Assembly: GCF_030409055.1 (NCBI RefSeq)
Contig: NZ_CP116619.1
Coordinates: forward strand, 2,370,628 to 2,434,627
Direction of reading: 5' to 3'
Length of the DNA: 64,000 nucleotides
Source: Trichocoleus desertorum NBK24
Lineage (GTDB): Bacteria > Cyanobacteriota > Cyanobacteriia > FACHB-46
Below are positions 17,327-25,392 of this stretch, in pieces. The translations under genes and the position numbers were made by a program. Position 1 is the first letter of the stretch; the number at the start of each line of letters is the position of its first letter. Under the pieces are notes generated by a model that saw only the letters and a program-made list of their open reading frames with translations, did no database searches and was not told the origin of the DNA.

Positions 17327-20238
17327 AGAATTTCCACAGTTCCTTGTTGACCATCAATTCTGACCCACTGGCCATCTTGCAATTGATGGGTCGCGTCATG
17401 CACATCCATCACGGCAGGAATGCCATACTCCCGTGCCACGATCGCACCGTGAGACAAGCGCCCTCCTACTTCCGCAATCAAGCCTCCTGCTCTGGCTAGC
17501 AGTGGTGCCCAACCAGAATCGGTGTATGGCACCACCAAAATTGTTTCTCGATCAATTTCTGCGATCGCTTGCAAACTCCGCAACACTTTGACTCGGCCCT
17601 CTACCTGGCCTGGGCTAGCTCCAATGCCTTGTAATTTTTGCGAAGGTTGCCAGTTGTGAACGGTGACAGAGGTGAGTGGAGCATTCCCATAGACCAAAGC
17701 GGGCACTTGTACCAGTTCATTATCTTGGGCCAGTTGCGATCGCCGTTCTGCAATTAACGTAGAAACTTGGCTAGATAAATCAGCATCCGATTGCTGAATT
17801 AGTCGCCAAATTTCCTCAAATTTCAAAAAGAAAATATCGCCTGCTGCCGCCAGCAATCCCTGCTCCAGCCACAACTTTTCTAGCACCACAAAACTCCAGC
17901 GCAATTCTGCTAACAACTGACTATAAACCTCTGTCACCTGACCTTTCAAACTCACTCGCTGCTGGACTCGCTGTACTTTCCAAGCAGGCGATCGCCCCTC
18001 AGCAAGAGCAGGAGCAGAAGCAGGTGGGTTGAGCAGAAATTGGGTGAATAGGTCACAAACAGGTTTGGAATCTTCTCGCCAAGTCGGCACCGCAATATCC
18101 GTCCCCACTTCGCTCAAGTAACCATAGGTGTCGAGAAACTGAGCTAGCTGGTCAGACAAGGTTTGACCGTTGGGGAGGGCTGCTAAGGTGTCCAAAACTT
18201 CAGGAGTTGGAGCAGGATTCTCCAAGTTAGCGACTAAGTGGCGGTTACGATTGGCGATGTCTTGCAGCGATCGCAACGCAGCGACTTCTGGGGTGCTGCT
18301 GTTGTCTATTTCGCTATCCTGAACCTTTAGAATTGCCTGTCGTAGCGCTGCGCTCAGCGGAGCCAAAATGCTGTAATAAGTCGCCCGCTTCAATACTCGC
18401 AAGATAGTATCAATGCGCTCTAGGAGAGCAGGAGCGCTCAAGTTCTCGGCAGGTTCTCGCGTTAACGTGGTTAAGAGGGGTGCAAACTGACGCTGATAGT
18501 CGTACCGAAAGTCTTTGTCGAGCTGCCATTCTCGTTGGAGCAGTCGCAGTAGCCCTGGTGTATTGCTTACAGTGGAGCCTAAAGGTGGTTTGCTGAACTT
18601 GGCTCCTCTCGTCAAGAATTCCAGGCTCTCAGGAGGTAAGCCCATGCGGAGGAAGGTTTGCCCTAACAAAGAGGCGTTGAAGTAAGCGCGAGACTGATGT
18701 AACGTCGCGGTTTCATTGAAGTCAAGTCCTCGCGATCGCTTGCCGCCTAAAACTAAGGTAAAAATTTCGCCCCAAACTCCACAGGTCAAAGGCCGATTAA
18801 TTGACCAAGTTAAGGGGCGGATCAAGCCAGGAATCACTTCCGCTGCAATCTTGCGAGTCCAAATGGGCAACAGAGTAGTGATAGGGCGCGATTGCAAGAG
18901 CCACAAGGTCTGTCCGTCGTAAGTCCACTCTATATCTTGCGGCAGTCCATGATACCGGGCCTCTAAATGTCTAGCCAAAAACGCCACTTGCTGAATTAGG
19001 CGGGGCGGCAAATCTCCTGTTCCTTCGACGGGTAGCTCTAAATCAGTGGGTAGCACCCAGCTAGAGTCCGCTTGAGCTAAATCGCTTTCACGCACCAAAA
19101 CCCGATATTGCTCTGGGGTAAACTGCCCAGATACAATCCGTTGGGTCTCACCGGGGAGCGCTTCAATCACCACGGCTTCACCCTGCCGAGCGATCGGGTC
19201 ACGGCTAAAAGCTACTCCTGAAAACGCGCCACGAATTTGCTGCTGCACCAGAATTGCCATTGCAGCTTCTGGTAGTCCGCGATCGCGCCGATATTGCACC
19301 GCTCCGGGCTGGTCGTAGGAAGCCAAGCACTGAGCGATCGCCCGCTCCAAAGCGCCTTGACTTGTCACATTCAAAATACTTTCGTACTGCCCTGCCGCCG
19401 ACGCTAGCTCCGAATCTTCTCCCACCGCTGAGGAGCGCACTACCAAAGGTTTCTCGGAGGAAGGTTGCAGAAACTCAATCAGTGGTGTTGAATCATCGCC
19501 GGGTGGCAAGACCCAACCTGCTGGGACAGGATAGCCCCACCGCATTAGTTGTGAGAGTGTGGCTGCTTTCTGCCCAACTTTTTGCGCTTCTAAAGGCCGA
19601 TTCAGCGAGACTAGAGCGCGATCGCCGCGAAAAAACTTAAACACTGCTTGGGATTCCGGTTGGCCTGCTTCTGGAGTTAAGTCTAAATCATCGGGAATCT
19701 TGCGGTAAATCCAACCCATGAGACTGCCCAAAGCGATCGCTGCCACAATCAAAGCAGGTTCTTGGGGATGCAATAAAGCAGTGAGCAGGGGAAACAAAAC
19801 CAATACTAAGATCTTGCCCTGACGCTTTTCTCGCAGAATCGTGGAGCCAATACCCCCCAGAATAAACGCCAGCAACCAAGCCATCCAATCGTGAACAGCG
19901 TAGCCCCAAACCACATTGGTTGTGCCTGCGCCGCGAGCTATCCAGTAACGCCCCATCACCAAGGCAATTAAAGAGATTAGCTCCCACTCTGGAGCTTGCG
20001 GAAAAAAGTAACGGGCAATTAAAACCGCAGCAACCCCTTTGAATGCCTCTGACAGGACAGCCAGAATTCCAACAAAGCGACCCCCGTGATAAAACGCTGC
20101 TGAAACACTGACATTGCCTGTCCCTAGTTTGATGAGCTGTTTTCGGGTCAAAGCATAGGTGAGCCAGCTAATTAGAGGCAACCCACCCAGCAAGGGACAG
20201 CCAATGCAGATAATTAGAGCACCTAAAACTTCGTTCAT
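17323..20238 (-). CDS. Fusion: PlsY-like membrane domain + PEP-synthase/rifampin-phosphotransferase-like enzyme
   Basis: 971 residues. Residues ~1-190 are membrane helices resembling PlsY glycerol-3-phosphate acyltransferase, with GTGNVSVSAAF in place of the family GSGNxGATN motif. From ~205 a PPDK/PEP-synthase ATP-grasp domain follows (ALVSLNRPLEAQKVGQKAATLS, VVRSSAVGEDS, AAGQYESIL, ILVQQ.I.GAFSGVAFSRDP, DIEWTYDG..WLLQSRPI to ~450). A helical region of ~400 residues leads to the phospho-histidine swivel domain at the C-terminus (GGRLSHGAIVAREYGIPAV). The TIM barrel of PEP synthase is missing, so the order ATP-grasp, helical part, His domain resembles rifampin phosphotransferase. Substrate unknown. 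Confidence 0.85.
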   Translation of the reverse strand: MNEVLGALIICIGCPLLGGLPLISWLTYALTRKQLIKLGTGNVSVSAAFYHGGRFVGILAVLSEAFKGVAAVLIARYFFPQAPEWELISLIALVMGRYWIARGAGTTNVVWGYAVHDWMAWLLAFILGGIGSTILREKRQGKILVLVLFPLLTALLHPQEPALIVAAIALGSLMGWIYRKIPDDLDLTPEAGQPESQAVFKFFRGDRALVSLNRPLEAQKVGQKAATLSQLMRWGYPVPAGWVLPPGDDSTPLIEFLQPSSEKPLVVRSSAVGEDSELASAAGQYESILNVTSQGALERAIAQCLASYDQPGAVQYRRDRGLPEAAMAILVQQQIRGAFSGVAFSRDPIARQGEAVVIEALPGETQRIVSGQFTPEQYRVLVRESDLAQADSSWVLPTDLELPVEGTGDLPPRLIQQVAFLARHLEARYHGLPQDIEWTYDGQTLWLLQSRPITTLLPIWTRKIAAEVIPGLIRPLTWSINRPLTCGVWGEIFTLVLGGKRSRGLDFNETATLHQSRAYFNASLLGQTFLRMGLPPESLEFLTRGAKFSKPPLGSTVSNTPGLLRLLQREWQLDKDFRYDYQRQFAPLLTTLTREPAENLSAPALLERIDTILRVLKRATYYSILAPLSAALRQAILKVQDSEIDNSSTPEVAALRSLQDIANRNRHLVANLENPAPTPEVLDTLAALPNGQTLSDQLAQFLDTYGYLSEVGTDIAVPTWREDSKPVCDLFTQFLLNPPASAPALAEGRSPAWKVQRVQQRVSLKGQVTEVYSQLLAELRWSFVVLEKLWLEQGLLAAAGDIFFLKFEEIWRLIQQSDADLSSQVSTLIAERRSQLAQDNELVQVPALVYGNAPLTSVTVHNWQPSQKLQGIGASPGQVEGRVKVLRSLQAIAEIDRETILVVPYTDSGWAPLLARAGGLIAEVGGRLSHGAIVAREYGIPAVMDVHDATHQLQDGQWVRIDGQQGTVEIL

Positions 20239-20382
20239 CGTTGGGGGTGGCGGAATGAGTAACTTCTAGGACTTCTAGACACTAGAGCAGAGCGATCGCT
20301 CCTCTTCCATCAAAGCTCATTTCAGCCCTCGTCAGCCCAGAAAACTTATCGGCCTGAACAGACAGGAGGAAAAACAGAAAGC

Positions 20383-20410
20383 AAAAAGCGCCCCCCGTAA
20401 GGAGAGCGCT
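20383..20410 (-). terminator. Terminator of psbA
   Basis: Downstream of psbA on its strand, AGCGCTCTCC and GGGGGGCGCT pair (two G-U pairs) around a TTAC loop and are followed by TTTTTGC. Stem arms are 20387-20396 and 20401-20410. Confidence 0.85.
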
Positions 20411-20436
20411 CTTATTTAGCTAGTAGTAGCTAGAGA

Positions 20437-21519
20437 TTAACCGTGGATAGCAGGAGCGGTTAGCGCTACAGGAGCAGCTTCGCCAGCAGCCAGGTCGAGG
20501 GGGAAGTTGTGAGCGTTGCGCTCGTGCATCACTTCCATACCCAGGTTCGCACGGTTCAGTACGTCAGCCCAGGTGCCAATCACTTGACCCTGTGAGTCGA
20601 TGATCGACTGGTTGAAGTTGAAGCCGTTTAGGTTGAACGCCATCGTGCTGATGCCCAAGGACGTGAACCAGATGCCGATCACAGGCCATGCACCCAAGAA
20701 GAAGTGCAGCGCCCGGCTGTTGTTGAAGGACGCATATTGGAAGATCAAGCGGCCGAAGTAGCCGTGAGCTGCCACGATGTTGTAGGTCTCTTCTTCTTGA
20801 CCGAACTTGTAACCGTAGTTCTGAGACTCGTTCTCGCTGGTTTCACGCACCAAGGAGGAAGTCACCAAGGAACCGTGCATCGCGGAGAACAGAGCACCCC
20901 CGAATACACCTGCGACACCGAGTTGGTGGAAGGGGTGCATCAAGATGTTGTGCTCCGCTTGGAACACCAACATGAAGTTGAAGGTACCAGAGATACCGAG
21001 GGGCATGCCATCGGAGAAGGAACCTTGGCCGATAGGGTAGATGAGGAAGACTGCGGTTGCTGCTGCTACGGGTGCAGAGTAAGCAACGCAGATCCAAGGA
21101 CGCATACCGAGGCGGTAGGAGAGTTCCCACTCACGACCCATGTAGCAGAAGACGCCAATGAGGAAGTGGAAAATCACCAACTGGTAAGGGCCACCGTTGT
21201 AGAGCCACTCATCGAGGGAAGCAGCTTCCCAGGTGGGGTAGAAGTGGAGGCCGATCGCATTGGAGGAAGGAACAACGGCACCAGAGATGATGTTGTTGCC
21301 GTAGATGAGGGAGCCAGCGACAGGCTCACGGATACCATCGATATCAACGGGAGGAGCGGCAATGAAGGCGATGATGAAGCAGATGGTGGCAGAGAGCAGG
21401 GTAGGAATCATCAGGACGCCGAACCAGCCTACATAGAGGCGGTTGTCGGTGCTGGTGACCCAGTTGCAGAACTGCTCCCACAGGTTGGCGCTTTCGCGTC
21501 TCTGTAGAGTAGTAGTCAT
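20437..21519 (-). CDS. psbA: Photosystem II D1 protein
   Basis: 360 residues, the full precursor length. Functional residues are in place: Tyr161 (YZ), Asp170, Glu189, His190, His198 (P680 chlorophyll), His215, His252 and Ser264 at the QB site, His272 (non-haem iron), His332, Glu333, Asp342 and Ala344, after which CtpA cuts. D1 carries the reaction-centre cofactors and most ligands of the Mn4Ca cluster in the thylakoid membrane. Residue 130 is Glu, the form linked in cyanobacteria to high-light D1 copies, while Gln130 marks the low-light form. Only this psbA copy is in the window. The coding bias is that of a highly expressed gene. Confidence 0.99.
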   Translation of the reverse strand: MTTTLQRRESANLWEQFCNWVTSTDNRLYVGWFGVLMIPTLLSATICFIIAFIAAPPVDIDGIREPVAGSLIYGNNIISGAVVPSSNAIGLHFYPTWEAASLDEWLYNGGPYQLVIFHFLIGVFCYMGREWELSYRLGMRPWICVAYSAPVAAATAVFLIYPIGQGSFSDGMPLGISGTFNFMLVFQAEHNILMHPFHQLGVAGVFGGALFSAMHGSLVTSSLVRETSENESQNYGYKFGQEEETYNIVAAHGYFGRLIFQYASFNNSRALHFFLGAWPVIGIWFTSLGISTMAFNLNGFNFNQSIIDSQGQVIGTWADVLNRANLGMEVMHERNAHNFPLDLAAGEAAPVALTAPAIHG

Positions 21520-21578
21520 GTTTGGATGAGTGCTTATTACGAAATTAGATGAATCTATGTAAAGTAGGGCGAACCCCG

Positions 21579-21606
21579 CTTATTTATAGATTAATTGCTT
21601 TGTTGA
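21579..21606 (-). promoter_or_regulatory. Possible psbA promoter elements
   Basis: Upstream of psbA on the minus strand a TATAAAT box (plus 21582-21588) lies about 60-70 bases before the ATG, and TTTACA sequences occur both further upstream and at ~50 bases from the ATG. The spacing of TTTACA to TATAAA is longer than the usual 17-18, so the exact start cannot be fixed by eye. Confidence 0.3.
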
Positions 21607-21663
21607 GCTTTGTAAAGCATTTTCCTCATATTTTTAACTTTGGCTCTATTTAGCCTATCTAGC

Positions 21664-22011
21664 TCAACCAGGAGGCCATGCCAACGGACGACCGCCCAAG
21701 ATGTGTAAATGCAGATGATGCACGGTCTGCCCAGCATCTTCACCGTTGTTGATTACAACTCTGTAGCCGTTTGCTAAGCCTTCCTGCTCAGCAACTCGCT
21801 TCACTGTTAGCAACAGATGCCCCATCAGTGCATGATTCTGCGATTCAGCGTCGGAAAGCTTAGCGATCGCCTCTTTGGGAATCACTAGGATATGCACTGG
21901 AGCTTGCGGATTCACATCCCGGAAAGCTAGGGCTAGATTGTCCTCATAAACAATATCCGCTGGAATTTCCCGGCGAATAATCTTGCTAAAAATCGTGTCT
22001 GTATCGCTCAT
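21664..22011 (-). CDS. HIT family nucleotide hydrolase (HINT-like)
   Basis: 115 residues, the family size. The N-terminal DTIFSKIIRREIPADIVYEDNLALAFRDVNPQAPVH is typical of PKCI/HINT proteins, and the catalytic histidine triad is HHLHLHILGGRP near the C-terminus. These proteins hydrolyse adenosine phosphoramidates or adenylates in the cytoplasm. It is 143 bp upstream of psbA on the same strand with a long AT-rich spacer, so the two are likely transcribed separately. Confidence 0.95.
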   Translation of the reverse strand: MSDTDTIFSKIIRREIPADIVYEDNLALAFRDVNPQAPVHILVIPKEAIAKLSDAESQNHALMGHLLLTVKRVAEQEGLANGYRVVINNGEDAGQTVHHLHLHILGGRPLAWPPG

Positions 22012-22206
22012 AGCTGGAACTCCTTGAACTTAGCTGCAATTTTAGTTGGCGATCGCAACTTCAGAATCAGAATTCTTAATCTTGAGTAGCTGATGAATGA
22101 AGGCGATCGTGAGCGCTTATCCATTGGTTAATAAAGGTAAACAGGCGAATGTTGGCCGATTAGCGATCGCGGGCATTCTACGGCTAGAAGTCTCAGGAAT
22201 GACCCA

Positions 22207-23736
22207 GTGCTGGCCAGGATTTGGAGTGCATCTCTAGTTGGGATCGATGCGGTAAAGGTTGGAGTCGAGGTCGATGTCTCTGGGGGTTTACCAGGCATTG
22301 TCTTAGTGGGCCTACCTGGAACCGAGGTGCAAGAATCACGAGAACGGGTCAAAGCAGCTCTAAAGAATGCAGGCTATGCCTTCCCTATGCGTAAGATCGT
22401 GATTAACCTCACGCCAGCAGATCTACGTAAAGAAGGCCCCAGCTTCGATTTACCGATTAGCGTAGGCATCCTAGCGGCCTCTGAGCAGGTAAATGCAGAA
22501 CTGTTGGGCGATTATTTGTTTTTGGGAGAAGTCTCACTAGACGGCAGCTTGCGACCTGTAGCTGGGGTGTTACCGATCGCAGCAGCAGCGCAACAGATGG
22601 GAATCACAGGCTTAGTCGTACCTGCGGGCAATGCCCACGAAGCAGCCGTGGTCCAAGGTTTAGCAGTCTACGGCTTTAAGAATTTAGCCGAAGTGGGCGA
22701 CTTTCTTAACCAACCTGAGCGCTATGCACCTGTGCAAGTGGACGGGCAAGCAGTATTAGCGCGATCGCGGTACACCGGGCAAGACCTGAATGAAGTCAAA
22801 GGGCAAGCCCATGCTCGTCGAGCCTTAGAGATTGCGGCGGCAGGGGGACACAATCTAGTTTTTGTGGGGCCTCCCGGTAGCGGCAAAACCATGCTAGCCC
22901 GACGACTACCTGGGATTTTGCCACCCCTCAGCTTTAGTGAGTCGCTTGAAGTTACTCAGATTCACTCAGTCGCAGGGTTACTCAAAGAAAAAGGCTCCCT
23001 GGTCAGCGATCGCCCCTTCCGCAGCCCTCACCACTCTGCTTCTGGCCCCTCGTTGGTAGGCGGTGGCAGCTTTCCCAGACCTGGCGAGATCTCATTGGCA
23101 CACCGTGGAATTTTATTTCTTGACGAATTAACAGAGTTTAAGCGAGATGTCCTGGAGTTTCTGCGACAACCGCTAGAAGACGGGCATGTCACAATTTCCC
23201 GCACGCGCCAATCGGTGTCTTTTCCTGCCCAGTTCACCTTGGTTGCCAGCACCAATCCCTGTCCTTGTGGCTACTTTGGCGACACGATTCAGCCTTGCAC
23301 TTGTTCGCCACGCCAACGGGAGCAATATTGGGCAAAACTCTCTGGCCCGCTGATGGATCGAATTGACCTGCAAGTGGCGGTAAATCGGCTCAAGCCAGAA
23401 GAAATCACGCAGCAACCCTTAGGCGAAGCTTCCGCCAATGTGCGGGAACGAGTACAAGTAGCTCGCGATCGCGCCCAAACCCGATTTGAATCAGAACCTA
23501 GTTTGCGCTGCAATGCCGACATGCAAAGCCGCCACCTGAGAAAGTGGTGCTCACTGAATGATGCTGCCCGCAACATTTTGGAAGGAGCGATTCGCAAGCT
23601 TGGGCTTTCTGCTAGAGCCACCGATCGCATCTTGAAAGTCGCTCGCACGATCGCGGACTTGGCTGGGGAAGAGCATCTACAAACGCATCATGTCGCAGAG
23701 GCAATTCAGTACCGGACGATCGACCGGATGCAATAG
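22207..23736 (+). CDS. YifB/ComM family Mg-chelatase-like AAA+ ATPase
   Basis: 509 residues from a GTG at 22207. The N-terminal domain (GIDAVKVGVEVDVSGGLPGIVLVGLPGTEVQESRERVKAAL, cited in parts) is the Lon-protease-like fold of this family. The AAA+ core has Walker A VGPPGSGKTMLARR, Walker B GILFLDELTEF, and the Mg-chelatase features FRSPHHSAS and a Cys-containing insertion STNPCPCG with CSPRQREQY. The ComM homologue is a hexameric helicase that promotes branch migration during natural transformation. The gene stands alone. Confidence 0.93.
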   Translation: MLARIWSASLVGIDAVKVGVEVDVSGGLPGIVLVGLPGTEVQESRERVKAALKNAGYAFPMRKIVINLTPADLRKEGPSFDLPISVGILAASEQVNAELLGDYLFLGEVSLDGSLRPVAGVLPIAAAAQQMGITGLVVPAGNAHEAAVVQGLAVYGFKNLAEVGDFLNQPERYAPVQVDGQAVLARSRYTGQDLNEVKGQAHARRALEIAAAGGHNLVFVGPPGSGKTMLARRLPGILPPLSFSESLEVTQIHSVAGLLKEKGSLVSDRPFRSPHHSASGPSLVGGGSFPRPGEISLAHRGILFLDELTEFKRDVLEFLRQPLEDGHVTISRTRQSVSFPAQFTLVASTNPCPCGYFGDTIQPCTCSPRQREQYWAKLSGPLMDRIDLQVAVNRLKPEEITQQPLGEASANVRERVQVARDRAQTRFESEPSLRCNADMQSRHLRKWCSLNDAARNILEGAIRKLGLSARATDRILKVARTIADLAGEEHLQTHHVAEAIQYRTIDRMQ

Positions 23737-23758
23737 CCAGATGCACCGGATGCAATAG
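23723..23758. repeat. Two copies of a 14-bp repeat at the yifB-like gene stop
   Basis: ACCGGATGCAATAG occurs at 23723-23736, where its TAG is the stop codon, and again at 23745-23758. The period is 22 bp, suggesting a recent tandem duplication at the 3' end. Confidence 0.6.
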
Positions 23759-23801
23759 AGGGTGCCATTAAGTATTTCGCTAAAAACTAGGAGTATGGGT
23801 C

Positions 23802-25079
23802 ATGTTTAGGCAAATTCGTCGTCCCCAGGGCAATCGCGTCGTCGTAGGGGGGTATCACCGCGATCGCCAAGATGACCGCGATCGTCATTATGCTCGGCCC
23901 CACAATGTGAGGCAAAACAGCTTGCCCAAGTTTGTAGATTTGCGGCAGCACATGACCACAGTCGAAAACCAGGGCGAGATAGGAAGCTGTACAGCCAATG
24001 CGATCGCAGGAGCCTATGAATATCTAGCTAAGCGGCTCACAGGGCAAAACTACGATATTAGTCGGTTGTTTATCTACTACTTAGCCAGAAAATTTGATGG
24101 CTGTGAGCAAGAAGACAGTGGCGCAACTTTACGTCGGGGCATGAAAGTTTTAACCAAGTATGGCGCTTGCTCCGAAGCCACTTGGCCCTACCAAGTTGAA
24201 ACTTTTTGCGATGAACCGCACGATGAAGCTTTTCAAGAAGCGGCTGAGCATTTAATTGATGAGTACGATCGCATTGATGTCAATTTGCACGCAATGAAAG
24301 TCTGTCTAGCCGAGGGTTATCCCTTCGTCTTCGGTTCTGATATCTTTCAATCTTTTGAAGAGCTAGATCATCGAGGGCACGTGAATATGCCGCTCCCTAG
24401 CGAAGAAAACTTGGGTGGTCACGCCATGCTCGCTTGCGGCTACTCCGATAAAGACCAAGTGTTTCTAGTTCGCAACTCTTGGGGCACCGATTGGGGCGAC
24501 AGAGGTTACTGCTACATGCCCTACGAGTACTTGACCAACACAGACTTAACAGGCGACTGCTGGACTCTCCGCCGCGCCAACAATCTCGATTTCTCAGAAG
24601 ATATCAGCAGTAGCTATGAAGAAGGCTTCTCATTCTTTGATTTGCTAATCGAACTCCTCACAGGCACGGACGTACCCACAGACGAAGAAGAATACGAAGA
24701 CGAGGAAGGCGAAGAAGTAGAGGAAGAATACGAGGATGAAGAATCTGAGGAAGATGAAGAAGCTGAAGAGGAGGATGAGGAACTAGTAGAAGAATCTGAA
24801 GACGAAGAGTACGAAGACGAGGAAGAACTAGAGGAGGAAGAAGAGTCTGAAGAGGATGAGGAACTAGAGGAATCTGAGGAAGATGAGGAGGAGTACGAAG
24901 ACGAGGAATCTGAAGAGGATGAGGAACTAGAAGAGGAGGATGAAGAATCTGAGGAATACGAAGACGAGGAAGAATACGAAGACGAAGAATCTGAAGAGGA
25001 GGATGAAGAATCTGAGGAATACGAAGACGAGGAAGAATACGAAGACGAGGAAGAATACGAAGATGAAGAAGAGGAGTAG
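23802..25079 (+). CDS. Papain-family (C1) peptidase-like protein with long Glu/Asp tail
   Basis: 425 residues, start ATG with AGGAG upstream. Residues ~40-260 are a C1 peptidase fold: oxyanion Gln57 and nucleophile Cys63 in ENQGEIGSCTANA, catalytic His207 in GGHAML, Asn225 in VRNSWGTDWGDRGYCYMPYEY. All catalytic residues are present. The N-terminus is Arg-rich (HRDRQDDRDRHY). From ~293 to the end, ~133 residues are nearly only Glu and Asp with spaced Tyr and Ser, in repeats such as EESEEYEDEEEYEDEE. No signal peptide, so likely cytoplasmic. The tail could bind metal ions or basic partners, or keep the enzyme soluble; this is inference. The repeats make the DNA prone to length change. Confidence 0.88.
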   Translation: MFRQIRRPQGNRVVVGGYHRDRQDDRDRHYARPHNVRQNSLPKFVDLRQHMTTVENQGEIGSCTANAIAGAYEYLAKRLTGQNYDISRLFIYYLARKFDGCEQEDSGATLRRGMKVLTKYGACSEATWPYQVETFCDEPHDEAFQEAAEHLIDEYDRIDVNLHAMKVCLAEGYPFVFGSDIFQSFEELDHRGHVNMPLPSEENLGGHAMLACGYSDKDQVFLVRNSWGTDWGDRGYCYMPYEYLTNTDLTGDCWTLRRANNLDFSEDISSSYEEGFSFFDLLIELLTGTDVPTDEEEYEDEEGEEVEEEYEDEESEEDEEAEEEDEELVEESEDEEYEDEEELEEEEESEEDEELEESEEDEEEYEDEESEEDEELEEEDEESEEYEDEEEYEDEESEEEDEESEEYEDEEEYEDEEEYEDEEEE

Positions 25080-25132
25080 GGGCGATCGCCTGCTCACACC
25101 CTTAAGTCACTAACTTTTTCAATTTAGGGACT

Positions 25133-25163
25133 TGCAAAACTCAAATCGTTCGTACTAGACTAA
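25133..25163 (+). promoter_or_regulatory. Likely promoter of the tRNA-Glu gene
   Basis: TTGCAA and TAGACT are separated by 18 bp, ending ~52 bp before the tRNA. The gene-free stretch before it makes an independent promoter necessary. Confidence 0.45.
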
Positions 25164-25214
25164 TATTCCGCCGGGATACGCGAGCGGTTGAGGGTAACGC
25201 CTTCAAGTCACCTA

Positions 25215-25287
25215 GCCCCCATCGTCTAGAGGCCTAGGACACCTCCCTTTCACGGAGGCGACGGGGATTCGAATTCCCCTGGGGGTA
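25215..25287 (+). tRNA. tRNA-Glu (anticodon UUC)
   Basis: 73 nt without encoded CCA. Acceptor stem GCCCCCA pairs with TGGGGGT, discriminator A at 25287. The anticodon stem CCTCC/GGAGG encloses the loop CTTTCAC with anticodon TTC, and the T arm is GGGG-ATTCGAAT-CCCC with the standard TTCGAAT loop. Besides translation, glutamyl-tRNA is the starting point of chlorophyll and haem synthesis through glutamyl-tRNA reductase in cyanobacteria. Confidence 0.97.
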
Positions 25288-25294
25288 TAAAAAC

Positions 25295-25326
25295 AAAAAG
25301 GAGTTGCTACGGTGCAGCTCCTTTTT
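25295..25326 (+). terminator. Terminator of tRNA-Glu
   Basis: AAAAAGGAG and CTCCTTTTT form a 9-bp perfect stem eight bases after the tRNA, with the T-run in the descending arm. The symmetrical A/T runs could allow function in both directions. Confidence 0.85.
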
Positions 25327-25392
25327 GTGTAATTGCAAGTTGCGGGTTGAGATAGCGCTAAAATATGACGGTTGTATTCTGCGACACGGGCT

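Noticed and set aside
20704-21507. 267-codon open frame antisense to psbA
   Set aside because: Shadow created by the strong codon bias of psbA; the product has no family features and is extremely rich in Gly, Glu, Asp and Val.
24678-25079. Acidic repeat tract read as a minisatellite or CRISPR-like array
   Set aside because: Units are imperfect, without spacers, and remain in frame with the protease; it is a coding low-complexity tail.
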